Source: Elephas maximus indicus (lineage: Eukaryota; Chordata; Mammalia; Proboscidea; Elephantidae). From it: a DNA stretch of 64,000 bases. The notes under the pieces are model-generated. The model had not been told where the DNA came from, ran no database searches, and saw nothing but the letters and a program-made list of their open reading frames with translations. A program made the position numbers and the translations under genes. This document shows positions 1 through 15,138 of this stretch, one piece after another. The DNA lies in contig NC_064831.1 of assembly GCF_024166365.1 (NCBI RefSeq), forward strand, positions 25,968,768-26,032,767. Direction: 5' to 3'. Numbering within the stretch: the first letter of the stretch is position 1; each line of letters starts with the position of its first letter.

Positions 1-117
1 CAGTTAGTTGGCCAGGAAACTGTCTTCCATAATTCTTGGCATAGGCGAGTGAGCACCTCCAGCACTGCATCTGTGATTTGAAACATCTCAGCTGATATTC
101 CATCAATTTCTGGAGCC
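1..117 (-). mobile_element. RTE-type LINE ORF2 fragment (reverse transcriptase)
   Basis: Read on the minus strand, one frame is open and contains EIDGISAEMF followed by a leucine-rich helix and ELWKTVSWP. This is the early reverse-transcriptase block of RTE/BovB-type LINE ORF2, where P-G-x-D-G-I precedes a helix and a W-P pair. RTE elements are abundant in Afrotheria. Both ends are cut: the window edge on one side and the telomere-like array at about 118 on the other. It is therefore a dead fragment lying distal to the repeat array. Confidence 0.75.
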
Positions 118-3100
118 TAGACCTTACCCTAAAACTAACGCCAACACCAATTCAAACCCCTAAATGCTAAACATAATGCTGAAACTAACCCTAAGACTAA
201 CCCTAACCCTCTAACCCTAACCCCCTGCCCTAACCCTAACCCTAAACCTAACCCTGACCCCTAAACACTAACCAAAACCCTAACCCTTTAACCCCTAAAC
301 ACTAACCCTAACACCAATCCCAATCACAACCTCTACTACACCCCAAACACAGCTCCAGCACAAGCTCCAGCCAAAGCCCCAGCTCCATTCTAGCCACTAA
401 CCCTGATCCTAGCCTGAACCTAAACATAATCCCTAACACCTAATGCCAACCCTAACCCTAACCACAACCCCAACACTAACCGAAAACTTAACTCTAAAAC
501 CTAACTATAAAACTGGACCATAAACCTAACCCACAATCCCTAACCCTACCCTAACATTAACAGGATAACCTTAACCCTAACCCTAGACCTAACCTTAACG
601 ATAACCCTACCTTAACACCATAACCCTAAAACTATCCCTAACCCTAATCCTCTAACCCTAACCATCGAACCTTAGCCTTCTAACCCTAACTCTCTAACAC
701 TAACCCTCTAACCCTAACGCTAACCCTAAACCCTAAGCCTGACCTTAACCCTAACCCTAAACCTAACAGTAACCCTAATCCTCTAATCCAAACCCCTTAA
801 CGCTAACCCTAACTGAAACCATAACACATAACACTAACTCTAACCCTAACCCTAATCTTAACAGGAGCCCAAAAACTAACCCTAACCTGAAATTGAACAC
901 GAACACAAACCTGTACCTGAAACCTAACGCTAAACTAACCCTAACATTGACCGCAAACCCGAACCCTAACCATATCCCTAAAACCAAGCCCCTAACCCTA
1001 ACGCCATAACCCTAGCACCCTAACCTTAACCCTATCCCTAACCTTAACCCTAACACTGTAACCCTCTAATCTTAACCCTAACCCTAAACCAACCATAAAC
1101 TTAACCCCCAAATCTAATTCTAGCCCCAACCCTAACACAAGCCCCAGCTCTAACCAAAACCCCAGCCCCAATCCCAACCTCAATCGGAACACCAACACCA
1201 ACCTCAACACCAAACCAACTCCAACTTAAACCTAACCCTAGCCCTAACCCTAATATTAACCCTAAACACTAAACTCTAAACCCTAACCCTGACATTAACT
1301 CTAACCCCAACCATAAAAATAAACCTAAACCTGACCTGCACCCGAACCCTAATCCTAACATTAACCCTCAACCTCACCCTAACCCTAGTTCTCACACACA
1401 CCTTAACGCTAACCCTAACCTTCTAACCTCACTCCTCTAATACTTACCCTAATACTAAGCCTAATCACTAACCCTAACCCTAACTCTAACCCCAAGACCA
1501 ACCCAACCCTAAACCTAAACCTTAACCCTAAACCTAACCTAACCTCTAACCCTAACCCTGTAACACTACCCTAACCCTAACCTCTAAACCCTAACCCTAA
1601 CCCTGTAACACTACCTTAACCCTAACCCCTAAACCCTAACCCTAACCTCAACCACAACCCCAAAGCCTACCGCAGCCCCAGCCCCAGACCCAGCACAAGC
1701 CCCAGCACAAGCTCCAGCCCCAGCCGCAGCCCGAATACTAGCCCCTAACCTTAACACAAACCCTAAACCAAACCCCTAAACCTAACCCCTACCACAACCA
1801 CAATCCCAACAGTAACCCCAACCCTAAACACTAACTCTAAACACGAACCCTAACCCTAAACTCCATCCCTAACCGTAACCATAAGCACTAATCCTAACTC
1901 TAAGTCTAACCTGAACCACAATCCCAACCACAACCTCAACCTCAATCCCAACCCTAAGCTCTAACCCTAACCTTAAATCCTAAATCCTAATGCCTAAAGG
2001 CTAACTATAAAGCTAACCCTCACCCTAACCCTCTAACCCTAACTCTCTACCCTAACCCTAACACCTAACACCTAACCCCTAACCCTAGCCCTAACCCTAA
2101 ATGTAACACCAGCACTAACCCTAAACCATGAATTAAAGCCTAACCCTAACCTTATCCCTAAACCCAAACCCTAAACCTAACACTAAACCCTAACACTAAC
2201 CCTAAACCTAACCCTAACACTAATCCTATAACAGATACCTTCTAACCCTAGCCTTCTAACACTTACCCCCAACCCTAACCCTCTAAACCTAACCTTCTAA
2301 CCCTAACCCTCAAACCCTAACACTAAACCAAACCCTAACCCTAAACCCTTACCCTGACCTTCACACCAACACTAACCCGAACGCTAACACTACACCTAAC
2401 CTTAACCCTATCCCTAATCTTCTAACTCTAACCCCAGAACCCTAACACTAACAGAAAACATAATCCTTAATCCGAACCCTATGCAAACCTTAACACTAAC
2501 GGTAACCCTATACTGAACACAAACCCGAACCCGAACATGAACCTGAATCCGAACCCGAAAACCAAACCTAACCTTAACCCTAACCCTAGCACCAAACCCT
2601 AAGAATAACAATAATCCTAAACCTGATCCTAACCCTAACCCTAAACACTAATCTCTAAACCCTAAAACCTAACAATAACATTAACCCTAACCAGAGCACT
2701 AACACTAACCCTAGCCCTAAACCTAACCCTAAACACTAAAACCAAAACCCTAAACCCTAACCATAACATTAACCCAAATGTTAACCATAAACCTAACCAT
2801 CACAGTCACCGTAACCCTAACCCTCACTCTAAACCTCACCCTAAACCTCAATCTCACCCTAACCCTCACCCTCAACCTCACCCTAACCCAACCCTCACCC
2901 TCACATTCATCCTAACCTAACCCTAATACTCACTCTCAACCTAACACTAAAACTCACCCTCACCCTAACCCTAATCCTCACCCTCAAACTAACCCTAACC
3001 CTCACAAATGCCCTAACGCTAAACCTCACCCTAACCCTAACTCTTACCCGAACTCTTAAGTCTAACCCTGACCTACCCTTAACGCTAACCCTAAACCTAA

Positions 3101-6100
3101 CCCTAATGCTAACTCTAACCCTAGCCCTAATCCTAACCCCTAATCCTAACCCTAACCTCAACCATAACACAAACCCCAAACCCTGACCATGACCCTAACA
3201 CTAAAACTAACCCCTTAACCCTAACCTTAACCATAATACTAACCCTAACCCTGTCACTAAACCTAACCCTAAACCAAACCTGAACCTGAGCCGTTAAGCC
3301 TAAAACTAACCTAACCCTAATGGTAACAATAACCCTAATCCCTGACCCTAACCCTGACCCTAACATTAACACAAACAATTACCATTAAACCTAACCCTAA
3401 ACATAACGGTTAACGCTAACCCTAACACTAACCCTGAGCCTCAACCCCTAACTCTAGCCCTAACCCCAAGCCCTAAACCCTAACCACTAGCGCTAGCCCT
3501 AGACCTAGCCCTAAACCTAACGCCAACACTAACCCTCTAACACTAACAATCTGCCTAACCCCTAACCACTACACCTAACCCTAGCCCCAACCACTACACC
3601 TAACCCTAACCCCTAACCCTAACACCAACCCCAAACACAACCCCTACCACAGCCAAAATCTCAACACAATCTCCACACCAGCCCCAGCCCCAACCCTAGC
3701 TACTAACTTTAACCCAACCCTAACCCTATCACTAAACCTAACCCCTAACACCTAACCCCTAAATCTAACCCTAAAACCAACCTCAACCCTTACCCTAAAC
3801 ACTAACTCTAAAGCCGAACCCTAACCCTAACCCTAACTCTAAACCTAACACTAAACCCTAATCCTATAAGTCTAACCGTCTAACCCTAACCCTCTAATCC
3901 TAACCCTAACCATAACCCTAAACTCTTACCTTGTCCCTAACACTAACCCAAACCCTAACCCAAAAAAGAACTCAAACATGAACCCCAAACTGAAACCTAA
4001 GCCTAACTTTAACCCTAACCCAAACCAAAACCCTAACAATAACCCTAACCATAAAATTAACAACCTAACCCTAACCCTAATCCTAATCCCCTAGCCCTAA
4101 CACCCTAACTCTATCTCTAACCCTAACCTTAAGCCAACAGTAACCTTAACCCCAACACTATTCCTAGCCCCTGACCTAACCCCAACCCCAGCCCCAACAC
4201 AAACACCAACCCGAAATCCAACCCCGAACACAGCCCAACCCTTAACCCTAAGCCTAACAGTTAACCCTAACACTAATCCTAACCCTAACCCTAAACACAA
4301 CTGTGACTGCAACCCCAACCCCATCCCCAACATCAACACCAACCCTAACCCCAAAACTATCCCCCAAATTAACCGAACCCTCGCCCTAACCCTAACATTG
4401 ACCCTAACGCTAAACACTAAACTGTAAGCGCTAAAGCCTAACCATAACATTAACCCTAATGCTAACCAGAAAACTAATCCTAAGCCTCACATTCACACTA
4501 ACCATAACCCTAACTCTAAACACTAAACTCTAAACCCTAACCTTGACATTAACCCTAACACTAATCCTAAAACGAACACTAACCCCCAACCCCTAACTAT
4601 AACTCCAACCCCTAAGCCCTAACGCTAAACACTAGCACTAGCCTTAGCCCTAGAACTAGCCCTAAACTTAAAACTAACCCTAACCCTAAACCTAACCCTA
4701 ACCCTCTAACCCTGACCCTCTAACCCTAACCCTAAACCTAACCCTAACCCTTACTCCTAAACACTAATCCCTAACCGTAACACCAACCCCAATCCGTACC
4801 GCTGCCCAAGCCCCAACACAAGCTCCACCCCAGCCCCACCCCACCCCAACCCTAGTTACTAACCCTAACCCTATCCCTAAACCTAAACCCTAATACCTAA
4901 CCCCTAACGCTAACCCTAACCATAACGGCAACCCCAACACTAACTCTAAACCCTAACCCTAAACCCTAACTCTAAAGCCGAATCCTAATGCTAACCCTAA
5001 ACCTAAATCTCACCTTAACCCTCAAGCTCACCCTAACATTCACAATCACCCTAACACTCATCCTACCCCTCACCCTAAACCTAACCCTAAATCTCACCCT
5101 CACCCTAATTCTAACACACCCTGAAACTAACCCTAAACCTCACACACACCCTAACGCTAACCTTAACCTTCTAACCCCAACCCCTAAAGCTTTCCCGAAC
5201 CCTAACCCCAACCCCAACCCCCTAACGCTTGCCTAACCCTAGCCCTAACCCAACCCAAAGCCCTAACCATAACCTAACACTAACCCTAGCCCTAACACTA
5301 ACTCTAACCCCCGGCCCCTAACTCTAACCCTAACCCCAACCCCCAAACCCAAAATCTAAGCACTAGCGTTAGCCCTAGCCCTAGAACTAGACCTAAACAT
5401 AACCCTAACCTTAACCCTCTAACCCTAACCCTCTAATCCTAACTCTCTGCCCTAAATCTAACCCTAAATACGAACCACTAATCCTAACCCTAACATCTAA
5501 ACAATAACCCCTATACCTAACACCAACCCAACCGCAACCCCTGACCTAACACTAACCCTATCCCTAAACCCTAACCCCTAAACCCTAGCCCTAACCCTAA
5601 CCCTCTAACCGTATCCCAATAACCCTAACCCTTTATCCCTAACCCTAACCCCTACCCTAACATGAACTCCAACACCAACCCCTACCACAACCCCAGGCCC
5701 AGCCCCAGCACAAGCTCCAGCCCCACTCCCAGCCCCAACACTAGACCCTAACCCTAAACCTAACCCTAACTCTAACCCGAACCCCAATCCCAACCCATTC
5801 TCAACCCCAATCCCAAACCTAAGCCCTAACCCTAACCTTAAACCCTAAATCCTGATCCCTAAATGCTAACTCTAAAGCTAACCCTAAACCTAACCCTAAT
5901 CCTCTAGCCCTAACCCCCCTGCTCTACAATAACCATAAACCTAACCCTAACCCCTAACCACTAACCCTAACCCTTAAACACGAACTCCTAACCCTAATAC
6001 CAACCCCAACACAACCCCTACCACATCACAAGGCTAATACTAACCCTAAACCCTAACCCCTGACATCTAACCCTATCCCTAACACCTAAACTGTAACCCA

Positions 6101-9100
6101 AACCCTAAACGTAACCCAACATCAACACTAACCCTAAACCTTAAATCTAAACCAGAACTCTAACAGTAACACCCTATCCCGAACCCTCACCCTAATGCTC
6201 ACCCTCATCCTAACAATAGCCCTAACTCTCACCCTAACCCTCATCCTCACCATAACCCTAACCCTGTCCCTTACCCTATCCCTAATCCTAACCCTAACAC
6301 GAGCCCTGAACACTAAGCTCTAAACTATAACCATAATCCTAATATTACGCTAAGCATAATTCAAACCCCAACCCTAACTCTATCACTAAACCTAACCCTA
6401 ACCTTAACCTTAACCTGAACCCGAACCTGAAGCCTAAAAATAGCCTATCCCTAACCATAAAACTAACCCTAACTCTAACCATTAATCCTAACTCTTACGG
6501 TTAACCCTAACCCTTAACGCTAACCCAAACCCAAAACACCTAACTCTAACCTTAACCCCAAACCCTAAACCCTAACCCTAACCACTAGCACTAATCCTAG
6601 CCCTAGAATTAGCCCTAAACCTAACTCTAACCCCAACCCTCTGCCCAAACCCTCTAACCCTGACCCTCTTCCCTAACCCTCACCCCTAAACACCAACCCT
6701 AACCCCTAAACTCTAACTGCTAACCCTAAGAAAAACCACAATCCCACCCCATACCTCAGTCCAAGCCCCAAAACAAGCTCCACCTCAGCCCCAGACCCAA
6801 CCAAAGCTACTAACCCTAACCCTAAACCCTTACCTTGACTGTAACACTAACCCTATTCCTAACCCTCTAACCCTAACCCCATAACCCTAAACCTAACTGA
6901 AACCATAACCCCTAACCCTAACCCCAACCCTAACATGAACCCTAACACTAGCCCTAACCCTAAAATTAACAACCTAACCCTAACCCTAATCCTAAAGCCC
7001 TAACTCTAACACCCCAACCCTATCCCTACCCCAACCCTACTTTAGCCAACCATAACCTTAATCCAAAACACTATTCCTAGCCCCAACCCTAACCACAATA
7101 CCAACCAAAATCCTAACCCCTAACCATAAGCTTAAGCCTAACACTAACCCTAAACCGATCTCTAAATGGAACGCCTACCACAAACCCAACACCAACAGTA
7201 ACCCCAACTAAAACCCAACACCAACCCCAAACATAAACATAACCTTAGCCCTAACACTAGCCATAACCCTAACCCTAAACACTAGACTTTAAACACTAAA
7301 CCCTAATCATAATAGTAACCCAAATGCTAACCATAAACCTGACCCTAAGTTTCACATTCACCCTAAATCTAACCCTTACCAGAACCTTTAAGTCTAATGC
7401 TAAACTACCCCAACACTAACCCTAACCCTAAACCCTAAAGCTAACTCTAACCCAGCCCTAACACTAACCCCTAACCCTACCACTAACCCTAAAACGAATC
7501 CACTAACCCTAACCCTAACACTGTAACCCTATCACCCTAACCCTAACACCCTAACCTTATCCTTATCCCTAACCCTACCACTAACCCTAACCCTAACTAG
7601 CCCAAACGCTCACACACACCCTAAAGCTAAAACTCACCCTAACAATAACCCTAACCCTTACCCAAACCTTTAAGCCTAACCCTAACCTACAACTAACACT
7701 AACCCTAACCCTAACACTAACCCTAAAACTAACCCCCAAACCCTAACCCTAAACTTAACCTTAACCCTAGCACCCTAACCCTAACACTCTAACCCTCTAA
7801 CCTTAACCCTAAATCTAAAGAAACCGTACACCTAAACCACAACTCTAATCCTAGCACCAGCCCTAACACCAACCCCAGCCATAACCAAAACCCCAGCCAC
7901 AGTCCCAACCACAACCCCAAACCCAAACCCAACCCAAACACCAACGCCAACACAAAACTCAACCCTAACCCCTAACCCTAAGCCAAACATTTAAACCTAA
8001 CCCTAAGCCTAACGCTAACACTAACACCAACTCTAACTGCATCACAACCACAACCCCGAGCCCAAACCCAAGACCAACCCCAACACCAACCCCAAACCAA
8101 AACCTAACCCTAACCCTAAACACTAAACTCTAAAGCCTAAACCTAAACCTCACATTAACACTAACCCTAACCATAAACTTAACCCTAACCCTCATCTTCA
8201 TACTAACCCTCACCCTCACCCTAACCCTAATCCTCACCCTTACCCTAACCCTAAAACTCACCCTCACCCTAACTCTAATGCTTGCCTTCATACTAATCCT
8301 AACACTCACACACACCCTAACGTTCACCCTCACACTAGCCCTAACCCTAGCTACTAACCTAACCCTAACTCTATCTCTAAACCTAATCCCTAACACCTAA
8401 CCCCTAACCCTAACCCTAACCCAAACCGCAAGCCCAACACTAACCCTGAACCTTAGCCCTAAACCCTAACTAAAGCCAAACCCTAACACCAATGCTAACC
8501 CTAACCCTAACACCCTACCCCTAACGCTAAACCCAGACCCTAAACCTAACTCTAACCACTAATCCTAACTCTAACCCTATAAGTCTAACTGTCTAACCAT
8601 AACCTCCCAACCCTAAGCTTCTAACCCTAACTGTAACAATAACCCTAACCTTAAACTAAACCCTTACCTTGACCCTAACCCTAACCCTATCACTAACCCT
8701 CTACCCCTAACCACATACCCTAACCCTAAGTGAAACCGTAACACCTAAACCTAACCCTAACACTAACCCTCACCCGAACAAGAAAACAAACATCAAACCG
8801 AAACGTAGCCCTACTTTAACCCTAACCCTAACACCAAACCCTAACAATAACCCTAAAACTAACAACCTAACCCTAATCTTAACCCTAACTCCCTAACCCT
8901 AACAACCTAACGCTATCCCTAACCCTAACTAAAGCCAACCATAACCATAACCCCCAACACTACTCCTAGCCCCAGCCCTAACCCAAACACCAACACCAAC
9001 CCCAATCCCAACTCCAAACCCAACACCAACCCTAGCCCTAAGCCTAACCCGTAACCCTACATCTAACACTAACCCTAAACCCAACTCTAAAGAACCCCAA

Positions 9101-10850
9101 TCCCAACCCCAACACCAACCCGAACCCCAAATCCAGCCCCAACCCCAAACCTAACCTTAACATTAATCCTAACCCTAGCCCTAATTCTAACCCAAACTCT
9201 AAACACTAAACTCTAAACCCGAAATGCTAACCATAACATTAACCCTAATGCTAACCATAAACCTAGCCCTAACCCTCACATTCATCCTAACCCTAATGCT
9301 CAACCTCATCCTCACCCTAACCATAACCTTCACACTCAACTTCGCCATCACATTCACCCTCACCCTCAGCCTCAGCCTAACCCTCACCCTTACACAAACC
9401 CTCACCCTCACCCTAACCCTGATCTTCACCCACATCATAAACCTAACACACACCTGCACACTAGCCCTGACATTCACCCTCAAACTAACCCTAACCCTCA
9501 CACACACCCTAACGGTAAAACTCACCCTAACCCCTACCCTTACCCAAACCCCTAGGTCTAACCCTAAACTACCCATAACCCTGCCCCTAAACCCTAATGC
9601 TAACTCTAACCCAAGCCCTAAGCCAAACCCCAACCCTAACCCTAACGTAACCCCAAACCATAAACCTAACCCTAAAACTAACCCTCAATCCTGACTCTAA
9701 CCCTAACCCAAACACGAACAGAAACATGAACCCTAACCTGAAACCTAACCCTAACCTTAACCCTAACACTAATCCCAAACACTTACAATAACCCTAACCC
9801 TAAAACTAACAACCTAACACTAACCCTAGCCCTAACCCTATTCCTAACGCCCTAACAGAAACACCCTAACACTATCCCTAACCCTAACCTTAACCCTGAC
9901 CCTAAACTTAAACCGACCATAACACTAACTCCCAACCTTATTACTAGCCCCAGCCCTAACCCCAACCCAAACCACAACCCCAACACAATCCCTAACCCTA
10001 AGCCTAACCCTAACCCTAAATCTAACCACAACTCCAACCTCAACCCCAACGCCAACACCAAACCCAAAACCAACCCCAACCCCAAACATAACCCTAACCT
10101 TAACCCTCACCCTAACCCTAACCCAAACGCAAACCATAACCCTAAACACTAAACTTTACACACTAAACCCTAACCGTAACATTAACCCAACGATAACCAT
10201 AAACCTAACCCTAACCCTCACATTCACTTTAACCCTAACCCTAACTCTAACCCTAACCCTCACCTTCATCCTAAACCTTATCCTCACCCTGAAACTAACC
10301 CTGGCCCTCACACACACCCTAACACTAAAACGCACCCTAACCCTAACCTAAACCCTTAAGTCGAATGCTAACCTACCACCAACACTAACCCTAAGCCCTA
10401 ATGCTAAGTCTAACCCTAGCCCTAATGCTAATACTTACTCTAACCCTAACACTAACCCCAATCCCTAACCCTAACCCTAACTCTAACCCTAACCCTAACA
10501 CTCTAACCCTCTAAGCTTAACCCTGACCCTAAACCAAACATACACCTAACCCCCAAATCTAATCCTAACCCCAGCCCTAAAACCAGCCTCAGCTCTATCA
10601 CAAACCCAGCCCAGCCCCAACACAAACCCCAAACCAGCCCCAACCCCAACCCAAAGCCAAACCCCAAATCCAAGCCCAAACCCAAACCCAACCCCTAAAC
10701 CTAAGCCTAACCGTTAACCCTAAACCTAAAGCTAACCCTAACTCAAACTCTAACCGCAACCCCAACCCAAACCCCAATCCCAAGTGCAAGCTCAACCCCA
10801 AACCCAACCACAAAACTAACCCTAATCCTAAACACTAAACCCTAAACCTA
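118..10850. repeat. Degenerate telomere-like array, zone A
   Basis: The plus strand is a continuous run of CCCTAA-like hexamers with most units mutated or changed in length (ccctaa, ccttaa, cactaa, ccccaa, ccctca). Perfect runs rarely exceed three or four units. Zone A is marked by interspersed CCAGCCC-rich blocks (near 345-395, 1665-1735, 3640-3710, 4800-4850, 5680-5740, 6750-6810, 10570-10640) and by ccctcaccctcac-rich blocks (near 2780-3060, 5000-5160, 6180-6280, 8150-8360, 9240-9560, 10200-10350). The phrase aaacactaaactctaaaccc recurs irregularly. Open frames on either strand give only low-complexity VRVRVRV, LGLGLG or LTLTLT peptides and are not genes. C-strand on the left agrees with a chromosome end to the left. 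Confidence 0.93.
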
Positions 10851-12899
10851 ACCCTAAAATTAACCCTAACCCTAACTTAAACCTAAGCCTAACAATAACC
10901 TGAACGCCTAAGCCCTAACGATAACCCTAACCCTAAACCAAACCCTAACCCCTAACACCAAAGCCTAACCCAAACCTTAACTCTCTCACCCTAACTCTAA
11001 CACTAACCCTAAACCTAATCATAAACCTAACCCTAACCATAAACCAAACCTAACCATGACCAGAACCACAATGCATAACCAGAACCCTCACCCAAACCCT
11101 AACCCTAAACTACTTCTCTAACCCCTAGCACCTTACCATAAACATAATCCTATCCCTACCCAAACCTAACCCTAAACCTAACCCTCATCCTTGCCACAAT
11201 GCCTAACACAAACCTTAACCAACCGTAACTGGAACACTAAAGTTAACACTAACCTAAAATCTAGCCCTAACCCTAAAACTAAACAGAACCCGTAAACTTA
11301 ACCCTAACCCTAAACATAACCTTAACACTAAGCTGAAAATGAACCCAAACATTAGCCAAAACACTAACCCTAAGCCACACCTTATCTTAAACTTCACCCT
11401 ATCCCTAACCTAAAACTAACCCTAACTTTAACCCTAAACCTACCCCTAAACCTAACCTTAACCTTGGCCCACCTGTAACCCTAAACCTAACCCTTACAAT
11501 AACTCTGACCCTAACTCTCACCCTAAACCTAATCCTAATCCTAACCCTGACCCTAACCCTAACCTAACCTTAACCCTAACTTTAACCCTACCATAAACTT
11601 AAACCTAACCCTAAACCCTAACCCTAACTCTAACCCTAACCCTAAACCTAACTCTAACTGTAACACTTACCCAAAACCCTCACCTTAACTGTAAACGTAA
11701 CTCTAACTCTTACCCTAAAACTAAACTTAACCCTAATATAACCATAGCCTAAACATAACCAAAACACTAACCCCTAACCATAACTCTAGCACTAATCCTT
11801 AGCCTAAACCTAACCTTAACCTTAAACCTGACCTAGCCACTAACCCTAAGTCTAAATCTAACCCTAACCTTAAACTGAACCTTTACGCATAACCAAAATT
11901 TCACCCTAACCATAACCGTAAACCTACCCTAACTTCATTCAAACCTGAAACCTAACCAAAACTAAAACTAACCCTAAACCTAACCCTACCACTAAAACTA
12001 AACCTAACACTAACCCTGACCGTAACCTGAACTGTATGTAACCCCTAACCCTAACCCCAACCCTAACTCTCATGCTTAACATAAACTTCACCCTAACCCT
12101 AACCTTGAAACTAAACATAACACTAAATCTCCCCCAACCCTGACCCTAACGCTAATCCTAACCATAATCCTAACCCTAACCCTAAAATTAACCCTAACAC
12201 TGACTGTAACTCTAACTCTAACCCTAATCCTAACCCTAAAACTTACCGTACACACTCAGCTTAAATGGAAACCTAGCACTAACCCTCACCCTAACATCTA
12301 AACCTAATCCAACCCTTATCCTAACTATATCTCTAACCTTAACCTAGCCCTAACCCTAACCGTGACTTAACCCTAACACTTACCCTAACCAAACCTTAAG
12401 CTCAACCCTCACACTTAACTTAAACTTCACCCTAACTCTAACCCTAAATCGAACCCTAACCCTAACCCTAAACCTGAACCTAAACCTGACCCAAACATTA
12501 ACCCAAACACCTAACCTGAACCCTAACACTAACCCTAACCGTAAACCTAACCCTAACCTGACCCTAACCTTAACCCAAACACCTAACCCTAACACTAACC
12601 CTAACCCTCATCCTTAACCTAAACTTCACCCTAAACCTAAGCCTAACCCTAACCCTAAAACTAAACTTAACCCTAAACTATCTCCTCACTCTAGCCCTAA
12701 CCCTAAACCTAACCCTAACTCTAACCCCAACATGAACCGTAACACCCTAAAACATCAGCTTAACTGTAATGCTAACACTAACCCTCACACGAACCCCTAA
12801 CCCTTTCCCTTCCCCTAACCCTATCCCTACATCTAACTTTAACCCTGACCTAAACCTATCCCTTAGGCTAACCCTACAATTAACCCTAACCTTAACTCT

Positions 12900-12920
12900 A
12901 AAAAAAAAAAAAAATTTTTT
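12900..12920. repeat. A-run followed by T-run inside the telomere-like array
   Basis: A run of about 14 A followed by about 6 T interrupts the hexamers. It is the only such A-to-T block in the array. It may be replication slippage or the scar of a retrotransposition tail; no flanking duplication is obvious. Confidence 0.7.
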
Positions 12921-15126
12921 TAACTCTACCCTAAACCTAACAATACCTCTATACCTGACCCTAACCCTAGCACTAACTCTAACTCTAAACCTACCCTATC
13001 CCGAACCTAGCCCTACCCTTTACCGTAAACCTAGCCTTAACCCTAACCTTACCCCATCCTAACCCTAACTCTAAAGCTAACTCTAACCACTAACCCTAAC
13101 TCTAACCCTCACGCTTAAGAGAAACTTCACACTAACCCTAACCCTAAAACTAAACATAATGCTAAATCTCCCCCAAACCTTACCCTAACCCTAATCCTAA
13201 CCATAAACCTAACCCTAACCCTAAACTTAACCCTAACCCAGACCCTAACTCTAATTGTAACCTGAATCCTAACCCTAAAACATACCCTACACACTCAGCT
13301 TAACTGGAAAACTAGCACTAACCCTCACCCTAACATCTAAACCTAACCCCAACCCTTAACCAAACCCTACCTATAACCATAACCTAGCCCTAGGCTTACC
13401 ATGACTTAACCCTAACTCTTAACCTAAACCTAACCCTAACCTTAAACCTAAACCTAATCCTAAGTTTAAACCTAACCCAAACCTAAGTTCAATACTCACC
13501 CTTAACTTAAACTTCACCCTAACCCTAACCCTAAACAAAACCCTAAACCTGACCCTAACATTAACCCAAACACCTAACCCTAACCCTAAAACTAACCCTA
13601 ACCTAACCCCAACATTAACCCAAACACCTAAACCTAACACTAACCCTAACCCTCACCTAACCCATAACCGTATCCCAAATCTTAAACCTAACGCTATCGC
13701 CAACCGTATAGCTAACCCTAACACAAACAGTAACCCTAATCTAATCCTAAACCTAACATGAACCCTAAACTTAACCCTACCCTAACCATAAACCTAAACC
13801 TAACACCCTAAACCTAACCTCTAACACTAAGAATAATCCTAACCCTAACCCTTAGCCTAACCCTCAACCTTAACCTAAACTTCACACTAACCCTAAACCT
13901 AAAACTAACCCTAGTCCTAAACATAACCCCTAACCCTAACCAGAACCCTAAACCTAACCTTAACACTAACCCGAACACAAAATCAAACTCCAGTCCTAAC
14001 CCTAAAAATGACTCTCACCCGACCCTAAACTTCATCTAAACCCTAACCCTAACCTTAACACTAAACCTAAACCTAACCCAAACCCTAACCTTAAACCTAA
14101 CTCTAACCATAGTGCTAGTCCACCTGCAAACCTAAACCTAACCCTTACGATAGCCCTGAACCTAACCCTAAACCTAATCCTAATCCTATCCCTAGACCTA
14201 ATCCTAACCCTAACCATAACTCTAACCTTGACCTTAAATAGAACACTAACTCTAACCCTAAACCTGAACCTAAATCTTACCCTACACCTAACCCTAATCC
14301 TAAACCTAACCCTAACTCCAACCTTAATCATAACACTTAACCTCAAACCTCAGCTTAACTGTAAAACTAACCATAACCCTCACCCTAACCCCTAACTGTA
14401 CGCCCAACCCTAACCCTAATGCTATCCCGAACACTAACCCTAGGCCTAACACTAACCTGAACCCCTAAGCCCTAGTGATAACCCAAACCCTAACCTCTAA
14501 CACCAAAGCCTAACCCAAACCTTAACCCTAACTCTCACTCTAACTCTAAACCTAATCATAAATCTAACCCTAACCCTAAACCAAATCTAACCATGACCAG
14601 AACCACAATGCATAACCAGAACCCTCACCCAAACATTAACCTTAACCCTAACCCGAACCCTAACCCTAAACTACATCTCTAACCCCTAACACCTTACCAT
14701 AACCATAATCCTATCCCTACCCAACCCTAACCCTAAACCTAACCCTCATCCTTGCCACAACGCCTAACACAAACCCTAACTGTAACTCTAAACTTAACAC
14801 TAACCTAAAATCTAAACCTAACCCTAAAACTAAACAGAACCTGTAAACTTAACCCTAACCCTAAACATAACCTTAACACTAAGCTCAAAACGAACCCAAA
14901 CCTTAGCCATAACCCTAACCCTAAGCCACACCTTATCTTAAACTTCACCCTATCCCTAACCTAAAACTAACCCTAAACCTACCCCTAAACCTAACCCTAA
15001 CCTTAACCTTGGCCCACCTGTAACCCTAAACCTAACCCTTACAATAACTCTGACACTAACTCTCACCCTAAACCTAATCCTTATCCTAACCCCGACCCTA
15101 ACCCTAAACTAACCTTAACCCTCACT

Positions 15127-15138
15127 TAAAAAAAAAAA
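15127..15138. repeat. Short A-run inside the telomere-like array
   Basis: About 12 consecutive A between cactt and ctttaaccct. The paralogous position one higher-order unit earlier (near 11,580) reads ctaactttaaccc without the run, so it arose after that duplication. Confidence 0.6.
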
